A DNA stretch of 64,000 bases, taken from NCBI GenBank assembly GCA_001870995.2, contig MLAV02000001.1, positions 310,001-374,000 of the forward strand, written 5' to 3'. The notes beneath the pieces are model-generated. The model was not told the origin of the DNA. It worked only from the letters and a program-made list of their open reading frames with translations, and made no database searches. Below are positions 45,611 through 53,743 of this stretch, one piece after another. The stretch is from Chitinophaga sp. CB10. Its GTDB lineage: Bacteria > Bacteroidota > Bacteroidia > Chitinophagales > Chitinophagaceae. The position numbers were made by a program, and so were the translations under genes. The first letter of the stretch is position 1; the number at the start of each line of letters is the position of its first letter.

Positions 45611-45618
45611 TAAATTTG
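45611..45618 (+). promoter_or_regulatory. -7 element for the carboxymuconolactone decarboxylase gene
   Basis: TAAATTTG, full match to TAnnTTTG, 71 nt before the ATG and just downstream of the shared AraC-site candidate. Confidence 0.5.
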
Positions 45619-45689
45619 TACCCCAGTAATTAAGTAACGAGCCGGTTGTTTTAAACTTTTTAAAGGCAAGTGCTGTTAATATCCATCTT

Positions 45690-46412
45690 ATGCAAAGGAA
45701 CAAATTTATAAAATGGATTTTGTCATTGGTTTTACTCCTAAATACAATAAGTATGAACGCACAGCATGAAAGTAAATCAGCATCTTTAGATTCCCGTCAA
45801 TATAACCTTGCTTCAATTTCAACATTGACAGCTATTGGAAATATTGAAAGCCTGAAAGTACAGCTTGGAGCCGCACTGGATGCTGGGCTAACTATAAACG
45901 AGATAAAAGAGGCTTTGGTGCAGTTATACGCCTATTGTGGATTTCCACGAAGCCTTAATGCTATCAGTAGCTTCATGCAGGTGCTGGAAGAGAGAAAAGA
46001 GAAAGGGATTACTGATGTAATAGGTAGAGACGCAACACCTGTTAAAGATAGTTCGGATTCTTATGAGCGTGGAAGAAAAACGCTTGAGATGCTAACTAAA
46101 ACTCCACAGGCAAAGCCTGCACCAGGATTTGGAGAGTTTGCGCCACGTATCGATGCTTTTCTGAAGAAGCACCTTTTTGCCGATATATTTGACAGTGATG
46201 TGCTCGACTTTCAGCAAAGGGAACTCGTAACAATATCCGCATTGGCAGCCATGCAGGGAACAACCGGACAGTTGCAAGCCCATATAGGGATGGGAATAAA
46301 TACAGGGATTACAATAAAACAGATAAAGGATATTTTCGACATTGTTGAAAAGACAGTAGGTAAAGAGCAGGCTGAAAAAGCCATGACTGTTTTGTCAAAC
46401 CTGAATAAATAG
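45690..46412 (+). CDS. Carboxymuconolactone decarboxylase family protein, secreted
   Basis: 240 residues. Sec signal peptide (about 1-25, ending SMNAQ). Two CMD/AhpD-like domains (about 40-115 and 140-235), each with a helix pair such as GLTINEIKEALVQLYAYCGF and GITIKQIKDIFDIVEKTVG. The first has one Cys (YAYCGF) and not the CxxC of AhpD, so peroxidase activity is doubtful. The ABM gene starts 8 bp later; both are likely under the divergent AraC protein. Confidence 0.9.
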   Translation: MQRNKFIKWILSLVLLLNTISMNAQHESKSASLDSRQYNLASISTLTAIGNIESLKVQLGAALDAGLTINEIKEALVQLYAYCGFPRSLNAISSFMQVLEERKEKGITDVIGRDATPVKDSSDSYERGRKTLEMLTKTPQAKPAPGFGEFAPRIDAFLKKHLFADIFDSDVLDFQQRELVTISALAAMQGTTGQLQAHIGMGINTGITIKQIKDIFDIVEKTVGKEQAEKAMTVLSNLNK

Positions 46413-46420
46413 CCGGTAAT

Positions 46421-46867
46421 ATGAACAACTATTTATTTGAATTCCGCAATCGCTTTAGACATTTATTTCTTATTGCACTGACTATAATAATCCTTTTTTG
46501 TATGAATAACATTGCGCATGCACAACAGGGAATGATAGTGCGCATTTCGGAGATCGACATTCACCCCGATTATCTAAAGGAATATATAGCCATATTAAAA
46601 CATGAAGCTGAAGCATCTGTAAAAATAGAACCAGGCGTTATTGCTATCTTTCCCATGCTCCAACGAGATAATCCGACGCAAGTGAGAATATTGGAAATAT
46701 ACAGGGATCAGAAAGCCTATCAGTCGCATCTGCAAACCGAACATTTTCTGAAGTATAAGACCACCACACTGCACATGATTAAATCATTGAAATTAGTGGA
46801 CATGGATGCACTTGATGTGGAAACTGCAACGCAGCTGTTCAGTAAATTAAAAAGTGCGCCACAATAA
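46421..46867 (+). CDS. Antibiotic biosynthesis monooxygenase (ABM) domain protein, secreted
   Basis: 148 residues. Signal peptide (about 1-34, ending IAHAQ). One ABM ferredoxin-like domain with RISEIDIHPDYLKEYIAILK, EPGVIAIFPM and RILEIYRDQKAYQSHLQT. Such domains act as heme- or quinol-modifying monooxygenases without a cofactor. Second gene of the unit with the CMD protein. Confidence 0.88.
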   Translation: MNNYLFEFRNRFRHLFLIALTIIILFCMNNIAHAQQGMIVRISEIDIHPDYLKEYIAILKHEAEASVKIEPGVIAIFPMLQRDNPTQVRILEIYRDQKAYQSHLQTEHFLKYKTTTLHMIKSLKLVDMDALDVETATQLFSKLKSAPQ

Positions 46868-46918
46868 AGACCAATTTTAGTATTAGAAGTAAAACGTATC
46901 AATGGGATGGCAAATCTC

Positions 46919-46957
46919 AATAAACAGGATAGCATAAACTATGCTATCCTGTTTATT
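46919..46957. terminator. Long palindromic terminator
   Basis: AATAAACAGGATAGCAT pairs perfectly with ATGCTATCCTGTTTATT around AAACT. It can end transcripts from both sides, since the next gene is on the other strand. Confidence 0.75.
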
Positions 46958-47035
46958 GAATTATTGGTATTATCGAGAATCTCCATGATTCTATTTAATC
47001 TTCGAAATCACCAGGCTCAATATCTGTGTGAGGAT

Positions 47036-47620
47036 CTACTGTGCTAATAGCTTCTTCTTTTGACTGTCGTACTCATCTTGGGTAATCGCGCCAGCATCTA
47101 ACAATTCTTTTAATTTCTTCAACTCGTCTGCAACAGACCCACCCGCTGATGAAGATATGTTTTTTCTCGCATAAGATGCAGGGGGCACCAACTCCCCGCC
47201 TTCAATAGCATTTTCAATTTCAATCCAATAGTTTACCATTTCTCCAACTCCTACTTTAGCGACAACAGTATATCCAGTTTTTTTTCTGCCATAGGCTATA
47301 AGTGACTTTACTTTAACGGTTTTGCCGGAAAAATTTGTTCCCGCATATCTCCTGTTTGAATAATTATCCATAGAGGTTGCAGACCCCCATCCTATTGGAG
47401 ATTGGTACATAAATGAAAAGGTTTTATTAGGCATAGATCCTCTGCCTAATGTTAGCACATCTCCTGGCCTAATTGTCCATCCAGTGCTAGTAGTAAACGC
47501 TGTATCAATCATACTTTGAGCCACGGCTGCTTTAGTACCTGGTTCTATGATTGTTGGGGTGTTTTGCGAGAATGCAAGCGAAGGGATTAGAATTGTTGCC
47601 GTTAAAATAAAAATTTTCAT
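47036..47620 (-). CDS. Secreted protein with C-terminal SHOCT domain
   Basis: 194 residues. Signal peptide (about 1-18, ending LAFSQ). A beta-rich central region (about 30-145) and a C-terminal SHOCT motif (about 165-192, ELKKLKELLDAGAITQDEYD), like the one ending the ankyrin protein at 20123. AT-rich, Ser/Thr-rich. Function unknown. Confidence 0.8.
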   Translation of the reverse strand: MKIFILTATILIPSLAFSQNTPTIIEPGTKAAVAQSMIDTAFTTSTGWTIRPGDVLTLGRGSMPNKTFSFMYQSPIGWGSATSMDNYSNRRYAGTNFSGKTVKVKSLIAYGRKKTGYTVVAKVGVGEMVNYWIEIENAIEGGELVPPASYARKNISSSAGGSVADELKKLKELLDAGAITQDEYDSQKKKLLAQ

Positions 47621-47821
47621 GTTATTTAATTATAAGGTGTACGTATATAAAATGCGTAGTGAATTAATACCTTCATCACACTTACTGCACCTTGACAATC
47701 TGTTAACCTGTAATACCTGTGTGTATGAAGAAGAGAAGCAAAACTAAGTGTCAAACTCCGGATCATTCCTTATTAGATTGGTATTTTTCTTTAACTGGGC
47801 ATCACGCGGCGCACGATCTAA

Positions 47822-48052
47822 GCTGTCCTGAACGGAGAGTCGTCCAACGTGGATGCCGTACGGGATGCCGCTGCTGCCGCTCGTCGGGTCATTAAAAATC
47901 GCAAGTCCAATGTACATAGCATACCCCCCAGGGAAGATGCCCCAAAGAAGGTGAAGAAGCCGCGTAGAAGACCCGCGCGGGAGGTGCAGGATCTTACTGA
48001 GTACCTGACCGAGAGATTATCAAAGTCCCCAAACGGTCCCCGGCATTGCTGA
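47822..48052 (+). pseudogene. Possible remnant of a Lys/Arg-rich protein
   Basis: An open frame after a stop codon encodes about 76 residues, highly basic in the middle (KKVKKPRRRPAREVQDL) and preceded by an Ala-rich helix. There is no good start; GTG at 47849 is the only likely one. It is GC-richer than the AT-rich stretch to its left. I read it as the C-terminal end of a broken gene, or a spurious frame. Confidence 0.3.
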
Positions 48053-48060
48053 AAATGATA

Positions 48061-48083
48061 AAACCCGCCATGCTGGCGGGTTT
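48061..48083. terminator. Terminator after tRNA-Pro
   Basis: AAACCCGCCA-TGC-TGGCGGGTTT with T-runs on both sides; serves the tRNA on the minus strand. Confidence 0.75.
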
Positions 48084-48092
48084 AGTTTTAGC

Positions 48093-48169
48093 TGGTCGGG
48101 ACGACAAGATTCGAACTTGCGACCCCTAGCACCCCATGCTAGTGCGCTACCGGGCTGCGCTACGTCCCG
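48093..48169 (-). tRNA. tRNA-Pro (anticodon GGG)
   Basis: Cloverleaf on the minus strand: acceptor CGGGACG/CGTCCCG, D-stem GCGC/GCGC, anticodon stem CTAGC/GCTAG with loop ATGGGGT (anticodon GGG at 48135-48133), T-arm GCAAG-TTCGAAT-CTTGT. CCA is encoded at 48095-48093. Followed by a terminator. Confidence 0.95.
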
Positions 48170-48343
48170 AACTTCCGGTGTTCCCCTCATCAGGGGATGC
48201 AAAAGTAGTACTTTTTTGATTTTTACAAAATTATATACAATATTTTTTATAAACCATCCCCAAAAGCCTATAACCCCACCGCACACACGCTCCCAACATG
48301 GAACCACTTTTGCATACACCTCCATGTATCAAATTGCCTTCAT

Positions 48344-48490
48344 ATGAAAAAGTTAGTCTTTATCATGACCCTCGCTGTTCTGTCCATAGTCGCAGCCTGC
48401 GTGCCACCCCGGAGGCCGCCACGGCCGCCGCACCCGCCCAGGCCGCCACACGCCATGGTAATCCCCCCGCAAGCCGGTTTCATAGCATAA
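48344..48490 (+). CDS. Very small proline-rich lipoprotein
   Basis: 48 residues. Lipoprotein signal MKKLVFIMTLAVLSIVAAC with Cys19 in VAAC, then a Pro/Arg/His-rich tail built of PPRRPPRPPHPP units. Short but convincing by its signal, and followed within 5 bp by a strong terminator. Similar tiny lipoproteins occur in Bacteroidota, of unknown role. Confidence 0.65.
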   Translation: MKKLVFIMTLAVLSIVAACVPPRRPPRPPHPPRPPHAMVIPPQAGFIA

Positions 48491-48494
48491 AAAA

Positions 48495-48523
48495 GAAGCC
48501 GGAGCTACACAGGCTCCGGCTTC
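48495..48523 (+). terminator. Rho-independent terminator
   Basis: GAAGCCGGAGC pairs with GCTCCGGCTTC around a 7-nt loop, after the small lipoprotein gene; AAAA before it also suits the convergent gene. Confidence 0.75.
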
Positions 48524-48545
48524 TCCCATTATGTAAAAAATATGG

Positions 48546-48713
48546 CTAATTGCGGTTCATCCCCTTGGAAATTAACCATATGATAAGCCCCAATACTACC
48601 GCCACCGCTATTATGCCCGTCCATACCCCGGCTTTAAAAATACCCCCGATCACTTCGCAACTGCTTAACAGGAGGATGGAGGCTACGGCTACCGAATAAA
48701 CTATACTTTTCAT
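48546..48713 (-). CDS. Small lipoprotein with C-terminal membrane helix
   Basis: 55 residues. Lipobox LSSC at about residue 19 (LLLSSCEVIGGIFKAGVWTG), then a second hydrophobic helix IIAVAVVLGLIIWLIS and a short basic end. The type is common in Bacteroidota, sometimes mislabelled phosphatidate cytidylyltransferase. The ATG at 48713 gives a normal signal; function unknown. Confidence 0.7.
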   Translation of the reverse strand: MKSIVYSVAVASILLLSSCEVIGGIFKAGVWTGIIAVAVVLGLIIWLISKGMNRN

Positions 48714-48750
48714 AGTGATATGTTTGGTTCTGATAACCATAACGCATTTT

Positions 48751-49050
48751 CTATGCCGCCTGCCGGTTAAACAGGAACTCCTGCTGCCGGCTACACCGGT
48801 GCTGTGGCTGTAAAAAGCCCGACAAATCTACCGCTTCCGCCTGCAATGTCGCCGTGCCACAGCCCTTAACCGAAGTAATTTGATACTTCCGCTCCCCTGC
48901 CAACTGATAAGAGAATTCCACAGTATTGGGTCCGGTTGTCAGAAAAATTACACGTTTTGCCGTACCTACATACCGGTAACGTCCACCTCCTGGTACATGT
49001 TGAACCGGTAACCGGGACCATGGTTCGGAAATCCCGACGGATCTCGCCAT
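48751..49050 (-). CDS. Doubtful hypothetical protein
   Basis: 99 residues, beta-rich centre (KRVIFLTTGPNTVEFSYQLA) with no recognised family and no good translation signals. Could be a degraded gene. Confidence 0.3.
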   Translation of the reverse strand: MARSVGISEPWSRLPVQHVPGGGRYRYVGTAKRVIFLTTGPNTVEFSYQLAGERKYQITSVKGCGTATLQAEAVDLSGFLQPQHRCSRQQEFLFNRQAA

Positions 49051-49411
49051 AGCAAAATTGCGGTCGTTATAATTTTTTTAGGGGGAGAAGAATAAGCCTG
49101 CCCCGCAGTGTGGTATCGGCCGGTTCTAAATTTTCCGGCGCCGGTACAGCCATGGCAGTGAAGTAGAACAAATGGAGACGCCGCTGCCGGAGGAATGCAA
49201 TGAAAAGCCCGAAAATAATTCGACAAGGATGTTAAAGAAAATGTTCAGCGCAAATTCGTAACCCCCGGGCCTTTGAGAGATTGATTATTCCATGGCCGGA
49301 TACATATGCCAACCAATTTAACGAACCAGGTGTTAACGTTTAGTTGTCCCTAGACTTAACTTACCTTGAAGTACTTTTTACTAACTTACGATCAGACAAA
49401 TTCTTACTCCG
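49051..49411. other. Gene-free region before the old yellow enzyme gene
   Basis: 361 bp. The only element noted is a TTTTTTTAGGGGG block near 49073. No full -7 match, no strong hairpin and no convincing reading frame; a near match TACCTTGA lies at about 49363. Confidence 0.35.
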
Positions 49412-50488
49412 ATGATTCATTTATTTCAACCGCTTCAGCTGCGCGCCGTAACATTGAAAAACCGCATCGCCGTTTCTCCAATGTGCGAGTATTCCGCTGA
49501 AGATGGCTTCGCAAACGACTGGCACTTGGTTCACCTGGGCAGCAGGGCTGTTGGCGGGGCAGGACTCGTACTCACAGAGGCGGTGGCCGTATCCCCGGAA
49601 GGCCGTATCTCCCCGCAGGACCTCGGCATATGGAAGGAAGAACACCTGCCCATGCTGCTCCGCATCACCACATTCATAAAATCACAGGGCGCAGTGCCCG
49701 GCATACAACTGGGCCATGCCGGCCGCAAAGCCAGCACCTACCGCCCCTGGGAAGGCCATAAGGAAGTGCCGGCAGATCAGGGAGGGTGGAAGGTAGTCGC
49801 TCCCAGCGCCATTCCGTTTAATGACGTATATCCCATGCCGGAAGCACTGACCAAAGAAGGTATTAAGAAAGTAATCGCAGATTTTGCCACCGCCACGGAA
49901 AGAGCCATCCGCGCGGGTTTTGAAGTAATCGAAATCCATGCGGCGCACGGTTACCTGCTGCACAACTTCCTGTCGCCACTTAGCAACCAGCGTACGGACG
50001 AATACGGCGGCCCCTTCGAAAACCGAATCCGCATGCTGCTGGAAGTAACGGACGCCATCCGCACCGTGTTGCCCGCCCAATACCCGCTGTTTGTACGTTT
50101 ATCCGCTACCGATTGGGCGCCCGGCGGCTGGAATGAAGAGGAATCTGTAAAGCTGGCACTGATCCTGAAAGACAGGGGAGTGGACCTGATCGATACCAGC
50201 ACCGGCGGCCTCGCAGCACACCAGCAAATCCCCGTAGGGCCGCTCTACCAGGTGCCGTTCGCTGATAAGATCCGGAAGGAAGCAGGCATCGCTACCGGCG
50301 CTGTAGGCCTCATTACCACACCGCAGGAAGCCAACAGCATCATCGCCGAAGGCAAGGCCGACCTGGTACTGATGGCGCGGGAGCTGCTGCGGGACCCATA
50401 TTTCCCTATCCACGCAGCTGCCGAATTAGGTTATCACGACATGCCGTGGCCTATCCAATACGTCCGCGCAAAACGCACACCCAGGTAA
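49412..50488 (+). CDS. NADH:flavin oxidoreductase, old yellow enzyme (YqjM/NamA type)
   Basis: 358 residues, FMN TIM barrel of the thermophilic-like OYE group. Family marks: MCEYSAEDGFANDWHLVHLG, GIQLGHAGRKAST, and the active-site IEIHAAHGYLLHNFLSPLSN with the His pair; phosphate loop GLITTPQEANSII. Reduces activated C=C bonds with NADPH. Convergent with the aldo/keto reductase 4 bp later. Confidence 0.95.
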   Translation: MIHLFQPLQLRAVTLKNRIAVSPMCEYSAEDGFANDWHLVHLGSRAVGGAGLVLTEAVAVSPEGRISPQDLGIWKEEHLPMLLRITTFIKSQGAVPGIQLGHAGRKASTYRPWEGHKEVPADQGGWKVVAPSAIPFNDVYPMPEALTKEGIKKVIADFATATERAIRAGFEVIEIHAAHGYLLHNFLSPLSNQRTDEYGGPFENRIRMLLEVTDAIRTVLPAQYPLFVRLSATDWAPGGWNEEESVKLALILKDRGVDLIDTSTGGLAAHQQIPVGPLYQVPFADKIRKEAGIATGAVGLITTPQEANSIIAEGKADLVLMARELLRDPYFPIHAAAELGYHDMPWPIQYVRAKRTPR

Positions 50489-50492
50489 TAAG

Positions 50493-51482
50493 CTATTGCA
50501 ATATCTCCTCGATCGCCTGCAATTCTTCCGCCGCAAACCTCCGGTTTTGCAGCGCCGCCAGGTTATCGTCCAGTTGCGAAGTAGAGCTGGCGCCAATCAA
50601 CACGGTCGTCACACGCGGGTCCTTCAGCACCCACGCCAGCGCCATTTGAGCCAGCGTTTGCCCCCGTTGCACCGCCAGCTGGTTCAACCGGGTGATCTTG
50701 TCCAGCTTTTCCGGCGTAATATCCTCCTCCTTCAGGAAGCCGCCCTTGCTGGCCCTGCTGCCGGCAGGTATCCCTTTGAGGTATTTGTCGGTAAGCAGGC
50801 CCTGAGCCAGCGGAGAAAAGGGAATACAGCCCACGCCGTTGGCTTCCAGCACATCCAGCAAGCCTTCCTCCACCCAGCGTACAAACATGCTGTATTTTGG
50901 CTGGTGGATCAGGCAGGGCGTGCCCAGCTCCCGCAACACCTTCACCGCCACGGCCGTTTGCTCGGCGGTGTAGTTGGAAAGCCCCACGTACAGCGCTTTG
51001 CCCTGCTGCACAATACTATGCAGGGCGCCCATCGTTTCTTCTACCGGCGTCTCCGGATCGGGACGGTGCGAGTAAAATATATCCACATAATCCAGCTGCA
51101 TGCGCTGCAGGCTCTGGTCCAGGCTTGAAATAAGGTATTTGCGGCTGCCTTTGTCGCCATATGGCCCCGGCCACATCACATAGCCGGCTTTGGTGGAAAT
51201 CACCATTTCATCCCTCAAATGGCCGCTAAAATCCTTTTTGAGGATACGCCCGAAGTTCTCCTCGGCGCTGCCCGGAACGGGGCCGTAATTGTTCGCCAGG
51301 TCAAAATGGGTAATGCCGTTGTCAAAAGCATGCCGGATGATCGCGCGCCCGTTCTCAAAATTGTCAACAGAGCCGAAGTTGTGCCAAAGCCCCAGGGATA
51401 TTGCCGGCAGCAGTAAGCCGCTCCTGCCGCACCGCTGGTAGGTCATATCCTGGTATCTCGCCGGATGGGGAACATACGTCAT
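50493..51482 (-). CDS. Aldo/keto reductase (YghZ/L-glyceraldehyde-3-phosphate reductase type)
   Basis: 329 residues from the ATG at 51482; a TTG start 7 codons earlier is less likely. Aldo/keto reductase of the YghZ/Kv-beta-like branch: YQRCGRSGLLLPAISLGLWH, FDLANNYGPVPGSAEENFG with catalytic Asp and Tyr, STKAGYVMWPGPYGDKGSRK with Lys, YSHRPDPETP with His. Detoxifies aldehydes such as methylglyoxal in relatives. Distinct from the one at 2525. Confidence 0.94.
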   Translation of the reverse strand: MTYVPHPARYQDMTYQRCGRSGLLLPAISLGLWHNFGSVDNFENGRAIIRHAFDNGITHFDLANNYGPVPGSAEENFGRILKKDFSGHLRDEMVISTKAGYVMWPGPYGDKGSRKYLISSLDQSLQRMQLDYVDIFYSHRPDPETPVEETMGALHSIVQQGKALYVGLSNYTAEQTAVAVKVLRELGTPCLIHQPKYSMFVRWVEEGLLDVLEANGVGCIPFSPLAQGLLTDKYLKGIPAGSRASKGGFLKEEDITPEKLDKITRLNQLAVQRGQTLAQMALAWVLKDPRVTTVLIGASSTSQLDDNLAALQNRRFAAEELQAIEEILQ

Positions 51483-51603
51483 CTTATCGTGGTTTTTCGC
51501 CAAGATAAAAGATTTATGATATAAAAATTTTAAATTTGGAGAGTTACTTTCCCGGACTATTCTATTTGCGGATTATCTTTTATCAACCTACAGCAACCTG
51601 TCT

Positions 51604-52356
51604 ATGGAGCACGTCGCTACCACTGGGATCATCTCGGTAAACCTATACGAAAAAAGCAGGATACTCTCCACCTCCTGGAATACCTGTGAAACTGCCGAAG
51701 AATATATTACCGGCATTAAAGATTTTCATTCCCTTTACTGGCAGGTCAAACCCAGGCATACGCTTTGGCATAACCAGAACTGTGGCTTTGATATCCCGCC
51801 AGACCTGCAGGCCTGGACGGACGTATTCCTCAACGTTTCCGCCATCAAAGCCGGGTTCGATGGTAAGGTGGCCATTCTCGTGGGGGATAATATGCTGCAC
51901 CTGCTCTCGCTGGCCAATCTCTTCGAGGAAGGAACGGCAAACGTCACCTCCCGCTTCTTTCGCCACACAGAGGAAGCCCTGGCCTGGCTGGAAAAGAAAT
52001 CGCCTTTACAGCCCATTGCGCCGCCTTCCATCAAAGTCAAAAGCCTGGAAGACGGGAGGTCGGAAATAAGCCTGGAAATCAACAGCGAAGCCCTTAACGA
52101 ATACATCTTCCTGCTCAATCGCCTGCTAAAAAGCTCCATTTTCAAAATGTCGCACGCAGAGCAGTTCGCCAAACTCTCCGCCCGCGAAAAAGAAGTCTTC
52201 CAGCTGATCGTCCGGGGATGTACCAACCCAGTTATCGCCAAAAGTCTTTTTATCTCCATTGACACCGTAAAGACGCACCGCAAGAATATCATGCAAAAGC
52301 TCCGCTGCCGCAATGTGCAGGAGCTGTTACAGTACGCCATTTTTGTTCAGGTATAA
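51604..52356 (+). CDS. LuxR family transcriptional regulator
   Basis: 250 residues. The N-terminal 180 form an unassigned sensor domain. The C-terminal GerE/LuxR helix-turn-helix (about 185-248) reads LSAREKEVFQLIVRGCTNPV and SIDTVKTHRKNIMQKL. No receiver domain. Target unknown; it diverges from the aldo/keto reductase at 51482 with about 120 bp between, which makes that gene a candidate target. Confidence 0.9.
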   Translation: MEHVATTGIISVNLYEKSRILSTSWNTCETAEEYITGIKDFHSLYWQVKPRHTLWHNQNCGFDIPPDLQAWTDVFLNVSAIKAGFDGKVAILVGDNMLHLLSLANLFEEGTANVTSRFFRHTEEALAWLEKKSPLQPIAPPSIKVKSLEDGRSEISLEINSEALNEYIFLLNRLLKSSIFKMSHAEQFAKLSAREKEVFQLIVRGCTNPVIAKSLFISIDTVKTHRKNIMQKLRCRNVQELLQYAIFVQV

Positions 52357-52671
52357 CGGATGAAAATCACCCTGTAAGGCGATTGTTAAAATCAGGCGGA
52401 AAAGGGAAATTGCAGGTAAGCAACCAATACAACCAATTATTCTAATCACATATACCATCTTCGCCGGCCATTACGGAGGACGGCGTTGCTCACAAACTCC
52501 TTTCGCCAACAAAATTATTACGGGAATGCAATCGCATGCTGCCATGATCTTATAGCAGGATGATTTAATCGTGTAGGGTCTTAATAGGTTAACCTCAAGT
52601 CTAATAAGCAGAAAGAAAAGAGGTCGTCACGGCATGCCGGACGACCTCTGAATTTATTCGTTATTTGGAAA
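52357..52671. other. Gene-free region with a minus-strand terminator
   Basis: 315 bp. Besides the hairpin at 52619-52649, nothing gene-like or RNA-like is evident. Confidence 0.4.
52612..52650 (-). terminator. Terminator of the second desaturase
   Basis: AGAGGTCGTC pairs with ACGACCTCT around GGCATGCC; on the minus strand TTTTCTTTC follows, 22 bp beyond the desaturase stop. Confidence 0.7.
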
Positions 52672-53583
52672 CTATGCTCTTACTTCCTTCACAGCAGTTC
52701 CATCTTTCACTTTGTTGATCTTATTGCTCTCCCTTACTTTCGCCGGTACCGGGCGGATGTCCCACACAATACCAAACCAGCTGAGGGCTTTGAGCACATA
52801 ATAGGAGATGTCAATTTCCCACCAGTAGAAACCCTGGCGTGCAGAGCTTTGATAGTAGTGGTGGTTATTGTGCCATCCTTCGCCCAGGGTGATCAGCGCC
52901 AGCCACACACTGTTGCGGGATTGGTCGCCGGTTTCATAACGCTGCTTACCAATTTTATGCATCAGGGAGTTGATGGTGAAAGTACCATGGTACAGGAATA
53001 TAGTGCTGGCAAAGAAACCGATGAACAGGGTGGATAAGCCGGCGCTCCAGTCAAACCAACCGGTACCGTTTACCTTGTTACCCACGAAATACACGGCAAT
53101 CGCCAGGACTACCGCAGGAATCATATGCCATTTATTCAGCCAGAAGAGTTCTTTTGCCTTGTGATCCTTGATCAGGTCCCAACGGGTAGGCTTGTATTCA
53201 GGGCCCATGATCCAGCCAATGTGCGCATACCAGATGCCGTAGATATTGGCAGAGTGAGGATCTTCCGGAGTGTCGCTGTGTTTGTGGTGAATACGGTGAT
53301 TAGCGGACCACCATAAAGCGCCTTTCTGCAAACTGCTCTGCGCGCCGCCTGCAAGGATGAACTGGAAGAATCGCGACGTCTTGAATGCGCGATGCGAGAA
53401 ATAACGGTGATAACCTGCCGTCACAAAAAACATACGCACTACATACAGCGCCGCGCACAAAATCCAGTCAAATGCTGTTGTGCCGGTAAAAAATGCAAAA
53501 AAGGGCACTAAATGTATGCCCAGGAAATCTACTTGATGCCACCAGTTTGGTCGGCCTCTTTGTTGCTTAATCGCCTTATTCAT
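52672..53583 (-). CDS. Acyl-CoA (delta-9 type) desaturase
   Basis: 303 residues, membrane di-iron desaturase with the boxes HRYFSH, HRIHHKHSD and HNNHH, four membrane segments and a basic C-terminus. Closer in motif to stearoyl-CoA desaturases than the enzyme at 35859. A full -7 element TATCTTTG lies four bases before the ATG on the minus strand, and the palindrome TGATTTAAATCA lies further upstream. Confidence 0.95.
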   Translation of the reverse strand: MNKAIKQQRGRPNWWHQVDFLGIHLVPFFAFFTGTTAFDWILCAALYVVRMFFVTAGYHRYFSHRAFKTSRFFQFILAGGAQSSLQKGALWWSANHRIHHKHSDTPEDPHSANIYGIWYAHIGWIMGPEYKPTRWDLIKDHKAKELFWLNKWHMIPAVVLAIAVYFVGNKVNGTGWFDWSAGLSTLFIGFFASTIFLYHGTFTINSLMHKIGKQRYETGDQSRNSVWLALITLGEGWHNNHHYYQSSARQGFYWWEIDISYYVLKALSWFGIVWDIRPVPAKVRESNKINKVKDGTAVKEVRA

Positions 53584-53587
53584 CTCA

Positions 53588-53595
53588 CAAAGATA
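53588..53595 (-). promoter_or_regulatory. -7 element abutting the desaturase start
   Basis: Minus strand TATCTTTG-TGAG-ATG: full -7 match with 4 nt to the start codon; TTTA about 18-20 bp upstream is a -33 candidate. Implies a leaderless mRNA. Confidence 0.55.
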
Positions 53596-53618
53596 GTTTC
53601 CAGAATTTGTTATAAATA

Positions 53619-53630
53619 TGATTTAAATCA
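53619..53630. promoter_or_regulatory. Palindrome upstream of the desaturase promoter
   Basis: TGATTTAAATCA is a perfect 12-bp palindrome just beyond the -33 region, a place for an activator or repressor of fatty acid desaturation. Confidence 0.4.
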
Positions 53631-53743
53631 GATTGGGCAAAGTTAATCTATTTAGCCATCCGGTCACCCTCCGGCTGAACATTTTACATTAAGATGTGTT
53701 AGGGTTGTATCGGGAAACCAAGTTTTAATTAAAATATTATCTT

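Noticed and set aside
48093..48169. Attachment site of an integrated element at tRNA-Pro
   Set aside because: No integrase gene and no second copy of the tRNA 3' end was found near the left border of the AT-rich block.
48966..49226. Second minus-strand frame next to 48751-49050
   Set aside because: It overlaps the other frame, is rich in His, Cys and Pro, and has no start signal or family.
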